From Methylomonas methanica (GTDB lineage Bacteria; Pseudomonadota; Gammaproteobacteria; Methylococcales; Methylomonadaceae), in the NCBI GenBank assembly GCA_001644045.1, contig LUUF01000046.1, forward strand, positions 1-48,924: DNA of 48,924 nucleotides, written 5' to 3'. The notes beneath the pieces are model-generated. The model worked only from the letters and a program-made list of their open reading frames with translations. It made no database searches and was not told the DNA's origin. Below, piece after piece: positions 17,666 to 25,511 of this stretch; the first letter of the stretch is position 1; every line of letters begins with the position of its first letter. The translations under genes and the position numbers were made by a program.

Positions 17666-19483
17666 ATGCCCAAATCGTCCACCAAGGAAGGTCTCCGTCG
17701 CGCGGCGGAAGCACCGCAGTTACCCTCCAACCCCTGGCGTTTTATCCTGTTTTGCCTAAAGCCATTCCGCTGGCTGTTGTTGTTGATGCTGGTGCTGGAA
17801 ACCGGCCAGGCTGCCGGCAGCATTTTGGTGCCGTATGCGATCAAAGCCTTGATGGACGCGGTCGCCAGTCAGCCCGTGCCTGTTGGCGATTGGCTGGAGA
17901 CTTTTAAACAACCCTTGCTGTTACTGGCCGGCCTGAACCTGGCCGAGATTGTTTTCAGCCGCAGTAGCGGTGCGGTACTTATTATTATGGGGCCGCGCTT
18001 GCGGCAGGGCACGGCGCGGTCCTTGTTCGCCTATTTGCAAAACCACGCGCCGCGTTATTTTGGCAACCATTTCGCCGGTGCGCTGGCGCATCGGATCAGC
18101 GAAACCGCGATGAGCGTCAATCACACCACTTGGTCCATCATCTGCGATTTCTGGCCGATCGCGGTGACCTTTTCGGTGTCGGTGACGCTATTGCTGGACG
18201 TGCATCAAGGCCTGGGTTTGTTCGTGGCGGCCTGGGTGTTGATGTATGTGCTGATCTCGTATTGGCTGGCGACGCGCTGCCAACCGTACGCGCAGGATTT
18301 CGCCGCTACCCGCAGCATGGTCAACGGCAAGATCGTCGATGCGGTGACCAATATTATCAATGCCAAGTTGTTTGCCCGTTTGCAACACGAACGCGCATAT
18401 CTGGACAGTTTTCTGGATACCGAACTAAAAAGCGCCCGCCGCACCTTCTGGTATATGGAACGGGTACGCTGGTTTCAGTTTACCGCCGCCGCGATCTTGA
18501 AAATCGGCACCATCGGCTACGCCTTGCAACTGTGGCAAGCCGGTGAAATCAGCGTCGGCGCCTTTGCCATGAGCACCGGCTTGGCGATTTTGGTGATCGG
18601 CGATGCCCGCAACTTGAGCCGGCGCTTTCTTGAGTTTTTCGAATACGTCGGCAACGTCGCTAACGGCGTGGATACCATTATCCAAAGCCACGAAATCATC
18701 GACGTGCCGGACGCCAAACCCTTGCAAATCAAACAGGGCCGCATCGAATTTAAAGACGTCTGTTTTAGCTACGAGCCGGGCCGGCAGGTGTTCGAGCGTT
18801 TGAATGTGCTGATAGAACCGGGGCAACGGGTCGGTTTAGTCGGCTTTTCCGGTTCCGGCAAGTCCACCTTTGTGAACTTGATCCTGCGTAATTTCGAACC
18901 GCAAGCCGGACAGATTCTGGTGGACGGGCAAGATATTCTGCTGACGACCCAGGATTCCCTGCATGCGCAAATCAGCCTGATTCCGCAAGATCCCAGCCTG
19001 TTCCACCGCAGCCTGAAAGAAAACATCGGCTACGGCAAACTGGATGCCGACGACGCGCAAATCGGCTTCGCCGCCAAACTCGCGCATGCCGAAGAGTTTA
19101 TCGCCGCAATGCCGGAAGGCTACGAGTCGCTGGTTGGCGAGCGCGGCGTGAAACTATCCGGCGGCCAACGCCAACGCATCGCCATCGCCAGGGTGATGCT
19201 GAAAGACGCACCGATCCTGATTCTGGACGAAGCCACCTCAAGCCTGGACTCGGTCACCGAAAAAACCATCCAGGAAAACCTGGACCGAGTCATGGGCCGC
19301 AAAACCGTCATCGCCATCGCCCACCGCCTCTCCACCATCGCCCATCTGGACCGGGTGCTGGTGTTTGATCAAGGTCGGATTGTGGAAGATGGCAGTCATC
19401 AGGAATTGTTGGACAAGCAGAGCTTTTATTACCGCTTATGGACCATGCAGGCGGGTGGGTTTTTGCCGGATGAGGTGGTTTAG
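17666..19483 (+). CDS. ABC exporter, fused permease and ATPase (MsbA/lipid exporter type)
   Basis: 605 residues: a six-helix type IV exporter domain at about 25-330, then a nucleotide-binding domain. Walker A G393-FSGSGKST-401, signature LSGGQRQR from 497, Walker B ILILDE with D521-E522, and an IAIAHRLSTIAH H-loop are all intact, so a homodimer should be active. The MsbA/ATM group flips lipids, siderophores or peptides; the substrate cannot be told from the sequence. It follows an ElyC-like envelope gene, which would suit a lipid-linked or envelope substrate, but that is inference. Confidence 0.88.
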   Translation: MPKSSTKEGLRRAAEAPQLPSNPWRFILFCLKPFRWLLLLMLVLETGQAAGSILVPYAIKALMDAVASQPVPVGDWLETFKQPLLLLAGLNLAEIVFSRSSGAVLIIMGPRLRQGTARSLFAYLQNHAPRYFGNHFAGALAHRISETAMSVNHTTWSIICDFWPIAVTFSVSVTLLLDVHQGLGLFVAAWVLMYVLISYWLATRCQPYAQDFAATRSMVNGKIVDAVTNIINAKLFARLQHERAYLDSFLDTELKSARRTFWYMERVRWFQFTAAAILKIGTIGYALQLWQAGEISVGAFAMSTGLAILVIGDARNLSRRFLEFFEYVGNVANGVDTIIQSHEIIDVPDAKPLQIKQGRIEFKDVCFSYEPGRQVFERLNVLIEPGQRVGLVGFSGSGKSTFVNLILRNFEPQAGQILVDGQDILLTTQDSLHAQISLIPQDPSLFHRSLKENIGYGKLDADDAQIGFAAKLAHAEEFIAAMPEGYESLVGERGVKLSGGQRQRIAIARVMLKDAPILILDEATSSLDSVTEKTIQENLDRVMGRKTVIAIAHRLSTIAHLDRVLVFDQGRIVEDGSHQELLDKQSFYYRLWTMQAGGFLPDEVV

Positions 19484-19507
19484 TTGATTGAAATTGGAGA
19501 TCAAAAG

Positions 19508-19532
19508 GGTGGGCAATGCTGTTCTGCCCACC
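19508..19532. repeat. GGTGGGCA/TGCCCACC hairpin
   Basis: A perfect 8-bp stem with a 9-base loop, 24 bases after the ABC exporter stop. It resembles the stems at 7907 and 8226 and probably belongs to the same palindromic family, serving as terminator here. Confidence 0.6.
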
Positions 19533-19558
19533 GATACGAAGCATTAACGATAATCCCG

Positions 19559-19588
19559 CGTGGGCATAAAAAGCCTGCTCACACTACA
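19559..19588. repeat. degenerate copy of the 31-bp hairpin repeat
   Basis: CGTGGGCATAAAAAGCCTGC followed by TCACACTACA matches the units at 7907 and 8226, but substitutions in the second arm destroy part of the pairing. It lies 9 bases beyond the stop of the minus-strand sorted-protein gene. Confidence 0.6.
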
Positions 19589-19597
19589 AGGCTGGTT

Positions 19598-20239
19598 TTA
19601 TCTTTTAGCTCTTTTCCACATTCCAAAAAAACCTAACGTGGTGGCGAATAACCAGAAAGCGGCGGGCACTGGCACTACCGTAGCGACGATGTTATAGGTG
19701 TATCCGCCTCCCCAGTAGTAGGTACCATTTGGCTGATAGCCGCTTAAGGTTATTTTTCCGTCTTGTATTTGTCCGGATAAAGTCGAACTTGGCCCGCTTT
19801 GATAGCCGCTGCAGTATGTGTCGGCTGTTTTAGGGCCTGAACATGGAGAATCGCTTCCCGCAAACTGGACAGGATTTGTAAGCTCGCTAAAAAAGCTAGG
19901 CAAATTGAATTCTGATGGGAGGCCGTTCGCAGTGATCGCCGAGTTGGTAATCTGCGCCCAATCGCTAGGGTTACTCCAAGAAAAATGATTGAAATTTAAA
20001 GTGAATGTTCCTGATACATTATAAGTTACCGAGGGAGAGAAGCCTCCCGAGCCATTTGAATCAACGCTTATTGTGCCGGGATTGTAAGTTACCGTACTTT
20101 GTGTGCCATCGATAATATAGTTTTGGCTGGTCAGATAATCACCAGTATCGGCAATAGATGCCGCTGCGTTGTCCATACCTGCAAACAAGATACTAACAAT
20201 AGCTATGTAACGTACAGACATAACTCCAATAAATTTCAT
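19598..20239 (-). CDS. VPxPA (PEP-CTERM-like) sorted exported protein
   Basis: 213 residues: an N-terminal signal segment (IAIVSILFAGMDNAAA), a Ser/Thr/Gly/Asn-rich beta body with no recognisable enzyme motif, and a C-terminal tripartite sorting signal at about 188-213: VPVPAAFW, a hydrophobic helix, then KRAKR. This is the VPLPA/PEP-CTERM class processed by exosortase; no exosortase gene lies in the window. Such proteins are usually surface- or matrix-associated in exopolysaccharide producers. AGGA lies 8 bases before the ATG. It is transcribed alone, and the 3' side holds a hairpin repeat. Confidence 0.85.
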   Translation of the reverse strand: MKFIGVMSVRYIAIVSILFAGMDNAAASIADTGDYLTSQNYIIDGTQSTVTYNPGTISVDSNGSGGFSPSVTYNVSGTFTLNFNHFSWSNPSDWAQITNSAITANGLPSEFNLPSFFSELTNPVQFAGSDSPCSGPKTADTYCSGYQSGPSSTLSGQIQDGKITLSGYQPNGTYYWGGGYTYNIVATVVPVPAAFWLFATTLGFFGMWKRAKR

Positions 20240-20546
20240 AAAGTCATCCTAATTGATGTTTTTTAAAAGTGAAAACATGATTTTTTTAGAGCCCAAGATG
20301 GGTGGCAATAGAGTGTCATGCTGAACATTTTATGTCAATGTGTGATGTGCTTCACTGTTTTCATTGTTTCACCGTTATGTCCGGCGCGGTTGCTTGCCTT
20401 TAAACTGGGCAGGGGGATCAGAGTTTCGGTGAAGCCTAGTGCCACGGGACAGCTGGACTAGGTCTTGTAATCAAGCCGTTTTGCTTAGCCTAGAGAGAAA
20501 GGGTAGGTCGGGTTAGGACTGGGCCGTAACCCGACTTAGTCTTACT
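20240..20546. other. gene-free interval with a GTCGGGTTA hairpin
   Basis: 307 bases between the sorted-protein start and the bcp stop. GTCGGGTTA (20508-20516) and TAACCCGAC (20528-20536) form a perfect 9-bp stem 10 bases beyond the bcp stop, a likely bcp terminator of a dispersed-hairpin type. The part next to 20239 is AT-rich and includes a minus-strand TTGACA near 20330, without a matching -10 at normal spacing. No small gene seen. Confidence 0.5.
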
Positions 20547-21035
20547 TTATGCCTCAGCCGGCGCATTCAGACCTTTGACAATATCCAACACCGCCTGCGC
20601 ATGCCCCTCATGGTTCACGCCATACAGCGCTTCAACCAGTTTGCCATCCTTACCAATGATGAACGTCGAGCGAACGATTTTCCATTTTTTCACACCTTCT
20701 TTTTCCACTTCCTGCCAAACGCCGTAAGCCTCGCAGAGGTCGCCGGAGGTGTCGGCCAGCAGTTGTACGTTCAGGCCGTATTTGGCGATGAAGTCTCTAT
20801 GGCTTTGGCAGTCGTCCTTGCTGACGCCGATAATCATGGTGTCCTGGGCATCAAATTCCCCGGCCAGCGCAGTGAAGTCGTTGGCTTCTATCGTGCAGCC
20901 GGGGGTGTCGTCTTTGGGGTAGAAGTACAACACCACATTTTTTTCGCCCTTGTAATCGGATAGATAAATCAATTGGTTGTCTTGATTGGCGGATCTAAAA
21001 AAAGGCGCTTCCTGGTTTTTTTGTAATTGTGACAT
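20547..21035 (-). CDS. bcp: Thioredoxin-dependent peroxiredoxin, Bcp/PrxQ type
   Basis: 162 residues from the ATG at 21035, which has AGGAG 7 bases upstream; the longer frame to 21194 is rejected. The fold blocks VVLYFYPKDDTPGCTIEANDF, IIGVSKDD, FIAKYGLNVQLLAD and RSTFIIGKDGK are typical Bcp. The peroxidatic cysteine is Cys47. The residue five positions on, Cys in E. coli Bcp, is Asn52, so the neighbouring resolving Cys is missing; Cys76 or the Cys in SGDLCEAYG could resolve it, or it may work as a 1-Cys enzyme. It removes hydrogen and organic peroxides in the cytoplasm. Confidence 0.92.
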   Translation of the reverse strand: MSQLQKNQEAPFFRSANQDNQLIYLSDYKGEKNVVLYFYPKDDTPGCTIEANDFTALAGEFDAQDTMIIGVSKDDCQSHRDFIAKYGLNVQLLADTSGDLCEAYGVWQEVEKEGVKKWKIVRSTFIIGKDGKLVEALYGVNHEGHAQAVLDIVKGLNAPAEA

Positions 21036-21408
21036 GCGGTTCTCCTCTTGATTTCGGCCGGATAAGCTCCGGTGCTTGGGCTGTCGGCGGCCATTTGGCG
21101 GCGCCGGTTTTTCACGACGCTGGGTCGTTGAAACTGAAAGGCATTCCCGGAAAAGGCAGCTTGCGGCGATTATGAACCAGGTTTCCGGCGGCATCTACCA
21201 CAAAAGTGATGGGATTAAGCGTAATTCATTCAGTTAGACCGTTCCCGGTAAACACTATCCAACTATGCGCGGCTTCATTTGGATGTGGCGCTATAGTGCG
21301 GTGACTGTAAAATTGGATGCGAACTCACTGGGTTATTGATGCTGCTCGCTGTCTTAATAGTCAAAGCCTCGCCAGTTGCCGTTAACTTTTCAAGACAGGA
21401 CACAAGCA
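21036..21408. other. divergent intergenic region between bcp and the two-component pair
   Basis: 373 bases containing the promoters of both divergent units. The bcp ribosome binding site (AGGAG) and that of the response regulator (AGGACAC) are at the two edges. I see no convincing -35/-10 pair, no gene and no repeat in between. Confidence 0.4.
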
Positions 21409-22083
21409 ATGCGAATTTTATTGGTCGAAGATGACGCCGCCTTGGGGGATGGCTTGTCGCGGACCTTGAGCGATTGGGGTTTCGATACCACGCTGGCCAA
21501 GACCGGCAGTTACGCCGATAGCGCGCTGATGACTCAACCCTATGATCTGGTGATTCTGGATTTGGGCTTGCCCGATATTGACGGCCGGGAGGTGTTACGG
21601 CAGTTGCGGGCGCGTAAATCGGCCATCCCGGTGTTGATATTGACCGCCCGCGACGCGCTGAACGATCGGGTCAGCGGTTTGGAGTCGGGCGCGGACGATT
21701 ACATGACCAAACCGTTCGAGCTGCGGGAGTTGGAAGCCCGGGTCCGGGCGCTGCTGCGCCGTAGTCACGGCGGCTTTAACCACGACATTCGCTTTGGGCA
21801 ATTGACCCTGGATACCCGCAATCAACAGATCAGCGCCAACGGTATACCGTTGGTATTGCCGCCCCGGGAATACGGCGTGCTGGAAGCCTTGTTGTTGAAC
21901 AGCGGCCGGGTGGTCAGCAAGGATAATATTGCACAAAGGTTGGCGGCGCATGCCGAGGAATTGGCCGATAATGCCATCGAAGTGTATGTGCATAGGCTGC
22001 GCAAACGTCTGGAACCCTTGGGTATCAATATCAGAACCCTGCGCGGGCTGGGTTATCTGTTGGAGAAAAATCAGGATGAATAA
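21409..22083 (+). CDS. OmpR-family response regulator, TctD-like
   Basis: 224 residues. The receiver domain at 1-115 opens MRILLVEDD and has phosphoacceptor Asp51 (LVILDLGLPD), switch Thr near 80 (LILTARD) and the conserved Lys in MTKPFE. The C-terminal winged helix at about 128-222 carries LPPREYGVLEALLLNSGRVVS and the recognition-helix region AIEVYVHRLRKRLEPLG. It is followed with an 8-base overlap by its kinase. The TctD/QseB group controls transporters or membrane genes; the stimulus is not evident here. AGGA precedes the ATG by 8 bases. Confidence 0.92.
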   Translation: MRILLVEDDAALGDGLSRTLSDWGFDTTLAKTGSYADSALMTQPYDLVILDLGLPDIDGREVLRQLRARKSAIPVLILTARDALNDRVSGLESGADDYMTKPFELRELEARVRALLRRSHGGFNHDIRFGQLTLDTRNQQISANGIPLVLPPREYGVLEALLLNSGRVVSKDNIAQRLAAHAEELADNAIEVYVHRLRKRLEPLGINIRTLRGLGYLLEKNQDE

Positions 22084-23461
22084 ACCGCAAAGTCTCAGAG
22101 CGCAACTACTCTCAAAACTGACTTTACCCTTGGTTGTTGTGGTATTGCTGGATGCCGGCGCATCTTATTTTGTGGCGATGCACTATACCGATCAGGCATA
22201 CGACCGCTGGTTGCTGGATTCGGCGAAATCGTTGGCGCAGGAGGTGCATGCCCAGCAAAACCATGTCACCTTCGAGTTACCGCCGATCGCCGTGGAAGTG
22301 TTTCGTTGGGACGATGTCGATAAAACCTTTTTTAAAGTGGAATCGCAAGTCGAGGGTTTCATGGCCGGCGACGACGATTTGCCCAGCCCGGCGATTAACA
22401 CGTTGGCCAGTAATGAGCCGTTTTTTTCGAACGGCGAGATCGAAGGCCACGAGGTGCGGATCGTATCGGTGCTGACGACGCCGACGCCAAGTTCCGAGCA
22501 TGTGCTGGTTTCCGTAGCGGAAACCCTGAACAAGCGCCGTAGCATGATGACCGAGATTTTGCTGGCCGTGGTACTGCCCCAGTTCTTGCTGCTATTCATC
22601 ACTGGTTTTCATGTCTGGACCGGCGTCAATCGCGGACTCAGGCCGTTGAATGATCTGGCCGCGCACCTTGCACAGCGTTCGGCGCGAGATTTTAATCCTA
22701 TTCTGGATGCCGACGTGCCGTTGGAGGTACGTTCGCTGACGCATACGATTAACGATCTGTTGCAACGGCTGGGCTCGACATTAATCACCCAGCAGCGCTT
22801 CATCGAAAATGCCGCGCATCAATTGCGTACCCCATTGGCCGGTCTGAAACTGCAAGCGGAACGCGCGCTGGGCGCCGACAACCCGGAAGCTATGAAGTCG
22901 GCGCTGGGCCATATCAAGAACGCCGCCGACCGTGTCGCTCATCTCAGTACGCAATTGCTGGTTCTGGCCCGCTCGGAATCGGTGTCGCAGAGCGTTCCGG
23001 AATTCAAAACTATCGATCTGGTCAAGTTGGCGCGAGAGTCTTGCATGGATTGGGTATCCAGAGCCTTGGACCGCAACATAGAACTCGGATTCGACGCGCC
23101 GGCTGTTGCCGTGATGGTCGCCGGCGACGAAATCTTGCTGCGTGAACTGTTAAGCAACCTGCTGGACAACGCCATTTGCTACGGCAACCCCGGCGGGCAC
23201 ATTAGCGTCATCATTCAGGCTGTACCGCACGCGGCCCTGATTGTCGAGGACGACGGCCCAGGTATTTCGGCCATCGAGCAGGAGAAAATTTTCGAACGCT
23301 TTTATCGAATCCAGGGCAGCCGTGGGGAAGGTTGTGGCTTGGGTCTGGCCATCGTCAAAGAGATTGCCGATTTGCATGCGGCGAGGGTCAGAGTAGTTAG
23401 TGGCGGCAGGGATAGGCGCGGGACTCGCTTCGAGATTGCCTTTAGCACTGGCGAAAGTTGA
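22076..23461 (+). CDS. Sensor histidine kinase, TctE-like
   Basis: 461 residues from the ATG at 22076, which overlaps the regulator stop (ATGAATAA), so the pair is translationally coupled. Membrane segment at about 14-36, periplasmic sensor of the TctE N-terminal type at about 37-160 (PPIAVEVFRWDD.DKTFFKV), a second membrane segment at about 160-180, HAMP, phosphoacceptor His248 in ENAAHQLRTPLAG, N box LLSNLLDNAICYG, and G boxes DDGPGIS and GCGLGLAI. TctE senses tricarboxylates; by analogy this pair may respond to an organic acid, but the sensor domain is too variable to say. Next is carbonic anhydrase, 111 bases on. Confidence 0.9.
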   Translation: MNKPQSLRAQLLSKLTLPLVVVVLLDAGASYFVAMHYTDQAYDRWLLDSAKSLAQEVHAQQNHVTFELPPIAVEVFRWDDVDKTFFKVESQVEGFMAGDDDLPSPAINTLASNEPFFSNGEIEGHEVRIVSVLTTPTPSSEHVLVSVAETLNKRRSMMTEILLAVVLPQFLLLFITGFHVWTGVNRGLRPLNDLAAHLAQRSARDFNPILDADVPLEVRSLTHTINDLLQRLGSTLITQQRFIENAAHQLRTPLAGLKLQAERALGADNPEAMKSALGHIKNAADRVAHLSTQLLVLARSESVSQSVPEFKTIDLVKLARESCMDWVSRALDRNIELGFDAPAVAVMVAGDEILLRELLSNLLDNAICYGNPGGHISVIIQAVPHAALIVEDDGPGISAIEQEKIFERFYRIQGSRGEGCGLGLAIVKEIADLHAARVRVVSGGRDRRGTRFEIAFSTGES

Positions 23462-23572
23462 ATCAATATTTAGGAGGCGCTTCCCGCATAGCCAACCGTT
23501 CTTTGAAAGGTTGATGAAAGGTTAAGCCGTTAATTTAGCCTCACCATCAACTCAATATGGAATGCACTTGCC

Positions 23573-24199
23573 ATGCCTAACAAATTACTTTTAGAGAACA
23601 AAGCCTGGTCCCAACAACTGGTCACCAAGAATCCGGACTATTTTGCCAACTTGGCCCAGGAGCAACGCCCCGAATTTTTATGGATAGGCTGCGCCGACAG
23701 CCGCGTGCCGGCCGAAACCGTGGTTAATGCCCAGCCAGGAGAAATTTTTGTCCACCGCAACATCGCCAATCAAGTCGTTACCACCGACTTTAATTGCCTC
23801 AGCGTGTTGCAGTACGCGATCGAAGTGCTGAAGGTCAAGCATGTAATCGTCTGCGGCCATTACGGCTGCGGTGGCGTCAAAGCGGCGTTGCAACCGCAAA
23901 ATGCCGATCTGGCTATCGCCAATAAATGGCTGATGCATATCAAGGATGTCTATCGTCTGCATGTGGACGAGTTGGATAATCTCCATCCTGATAAACAAGT
24001 CGACCGTATGGTTGAGTTGAACATTGTCGAACAGGTTTATCGCCTGGCGCATACCTCCATCATTCAATCCGCCTGGAAACACGGCCACAAACCGACCTTG
24101 CGCGGTTGGGTATACGGGCTTAACGATGGTTTGATTCAAGAGTTGATAAAACTCGACCATAACACCCCGATCAATCCGATATACCGTTACGCGGCTTGA
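23573..24199 (+). CDS. can: Beta-class carbonic anhydrase
   Basis: 208 residues. It interconverts CO2 and bicarbonate in the cytoplasm. Zinc ligands Cys40 and the Asp42-Arg44 dyad lie in CADSRVPAE, and His96 and Cys99 in HYGCGG, as in E. coli Can. The remaining blocks (HRNIANQV, NCLSVLQYAIEVLKVKHVIVCG, LRGWVYGLNDGLI) are typical. Bicarbonate supply is needed for carboxylation in methanotrophs. A small membrane protein gene follows at 45 bases and may be co-transcribed. Confidence 0.95.
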   Translation: MPNKLLLENKAWSQQLVTKNPDYFANLAQEQRPEFLWIGCADSRVPAETVVNAQPGEIFVHRNIANQVVTTDFNCLSVLQYAIEVLKVKHVIVCGHYGCGGVKAALQPQNADLAIANKWLMHIKDVYRLHVDELDNLHPDKQVDRMVELNIVEQVYRLAHTSIIQSAWKHGHKPTLRGWVYGLNDGLIQELIKLDHNTPINPIYRYAA

Positions 24200-24244
24200 T
24201 TGTCTGTTAAGGCATACGTTTCTTTTGTATCGTAGGAAATCGGC

Positions 24245-24670
24245 ATGATCAGAGAGCATTTTGACTTGGTTATCGTGGGGCTGATCGCTCTATCCGTCGC
24301 CATGTATGACATGGTGATTGATTTGTTTCTGAATGTTCTGCATCTGTGTTTCGAGCTGCTGCATATCCTGTACGAATGGTTCGAGCTAGGAATAGAGCAC
24401 TCGGTAGAACATTTATTTCATACGTCCCGGCACGGCAGTCAGATCGTCACGTTCTATATTTTGTTACTGATCGCCGGTTTGTTGTTGTACGGCTTGTGGC
24501 GGGTTATGCCGCGCCTTTGCCGGAGGTGTGTACAGTTTTTAGTGTTGACCTGGGAGCGCCGAAAAACCGAGTGCCATTATTATTGGTTGTCGCTGCCTTT
24601 AGTTAACAAAGTGAAGCTACTTTCCACGGCGACCGGCGTTTTCAGCTTGACGTTTTATTTTATGACGTGA
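24245..24670 (+). CDS. Small three-segment membrane protein downstream of carbonic anhydrase
   Basis: 141 residues; family not recognised. Hydrophobic segments lie at about 8-30, 66-86 and 124-140. Between the first two is an amphipathic, acidic and His-rich stretch (HLCFELLHILYEWFELGIEH...). The block between the last two is Arg/Cys-rich (RLCRRCVQFLVLTWERRKTEC). AGGAAA lies 7 bases before the ATG. Gene order suggests a link with carbonic anhydrase, perhaps in bicarbonate or pH handling, but nothing in the protein proves it. A strong hairpin follows. Confidence 0.7.
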   Translation: MIREHFDLVIVGLIALSVAMYDMVIDLFLNVLHLCFELLHILYEWFELGIEHSVEHLFHTSRHGSQIVTFYILLLIAGLLLYGLWRVMPRLCRRCVQFLVLTWERRKTECHYYWLSLPLVNKVKLLSTATGVFSLTFYFMT

Positions 24671-24679
24671 GCGTAAGCT

Positions 24680-24709
24680 GCCGAATGGGTGAGAGTTTAC
24701 CCATTCGGC
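24680..24709 (+). terminator. terminator hairpin after the can unit
   Basis: GCCGAATGGGT and ACCCATTCGGC form a perfect 11-bp stem with an 8-base loop; TGGGCGGTTTTTGG follows, giving a short T-tract. It lies 10 bases after the membrane-protein stop and separates it from the converging rpiA. Confidence 0.75.
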
Positions 24710-24760
24710 TGGGCGGTTTTTGGGGGCTTGTGTTAAGGATTGGGTATAAATTCTTGGCGA

Positions 24761-25438
24761 TTAAGCCCATTGCTCTTCGACTTGGCCATCGTGTCCGCAA
24801 AATACCGCGCGGGTCAGTCCACAGAAAATGCCGTGTTCGACGATGCCAGGTATTGAATTCAGCTGATCGTTCAGGATGTTGCCGTCCGGGTTCGATTCGA
24901 AGGTCACATCAAGCACCAAACTGCCGTGCGAGGTAACCACCAGGCCGTCGTGATTGGCAGTTTGCCGCAACGACCCGTGGCCGCCAATCGCCGCGACGCT
25001 TTGCTGCACCAACCGCCAGGCAAACGGACTGACTTCGATAGGAATCGGAAAATTCTCGCCGATGCGTTTGACTTTTTTGCTGGCATCGACCAACACCAAA
25101 AACGAGTCGGCAGCCTTGGCCAGTAGTTTTTCCCGCACCAGATCGTAACCTCGACCCTTCAGCAACGTCAGGTCGGGAGCCACTTCGTCCGCGCCATCGA
25201 CATATAAATCCAGGCCGTCGATATGTTCCATACCGAGCAAAGACAAGCCCAGTTGCTTGGCCTTGTTGGCGCTGACTACCGAGCTGGAAACCACCTTGAA
25301 CTTCAGGCCTTCCTCGTTTTGCCGACGTGCCAGCGCTTCGATGAAAAAATTGGCGGTGGAACCGGTGCCCAGTCCCACTATCATGCCCGGTTTGACGTGT
25401 TGTACCGCGTGTTCCGCGACCCGCTGTTTGTCGTTCAT
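24761..25438 (-). CDS. rpiA: Ribose-5-phosphate isomerase A
   Basis: 225 residues from the ATG at 25438. It interconverts ribose 5-phosphate and ribulose 5-phosphate. Substrate loops GLGTGSTANFFIEAL at about 22-36, VDGADEVAPDLTLLKGRG at about 82-99 (the catalytic Asp pair and Lys), and the conserved Glu in REKLLAKAAD are intact. The longer frame starts at a TTG and is rejected. In ribulose-monophosphate-pathway methylotrophs this enzyme helps regenerate the formaldehyde acceptor ribulose 5-phosphate. The upstream gene lpxD ends 73 bases before it. Confidence 0.95.
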   Translation of the reverse strand: MNDKQRVAEHAVQHVKPGMIVGLGTGSTANFFIEALARRQNEEGLKFKVVSSSVVSANKAKQLGLSLLGMEHIDGLDLYVDGADEVAPDLTLLKGRGYDLVREKLLAKAADSFLVLVDASKKVKRIGENFPIPIEVSPFAWRLVQQSVAAIGGHGSLRQTANHDGLVVTSHGSLVLDVTFESNPDGNILNDQLNSIPGIVEHGIFCGLTRAVFCGHDGQVEEQWA

Positions 25439-25475
25439 GATCCGATCCTGTTGAATGGTATAGAAATTTGCCAAG

Positions 25476-25505
25476 TTGTAGGGGCGATTAAAATCACCCC
25501 TACAA
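25476..25505. repeat. TTGTAGGGG hairpin between lpxD and rpiA
   Basis: TTGTAGGGG and CCCCTACAA pair perfectly, and the inner GATT/AATC extends the stem with one C-A mismatch, leaving a 2-base loop. Long near-perfect hairpins with this TTGTAGGGG arm are a dispersed-repeat type. It lies just beyond the lpxD stop (minus strand) and may terminate or attenuate transcription before rpiA. Confidence 0.6.
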
Positions 25506-25511
25506 ACCTGT

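Noticed and set aside
19598..20239. Autotransporter or adhesin assignment for the Ser/Gly-rich protein
   Set aside because: No passenger repeats or beta-barrel; the C-terminus is a VPxPA-helix-basic sorting signal.
24667..24936. 89-codon plus-strand frame over the terminator and the rpiA tail
   Set aside because: It spans a strong hairpin and lies antisense to rpiA; no family features.
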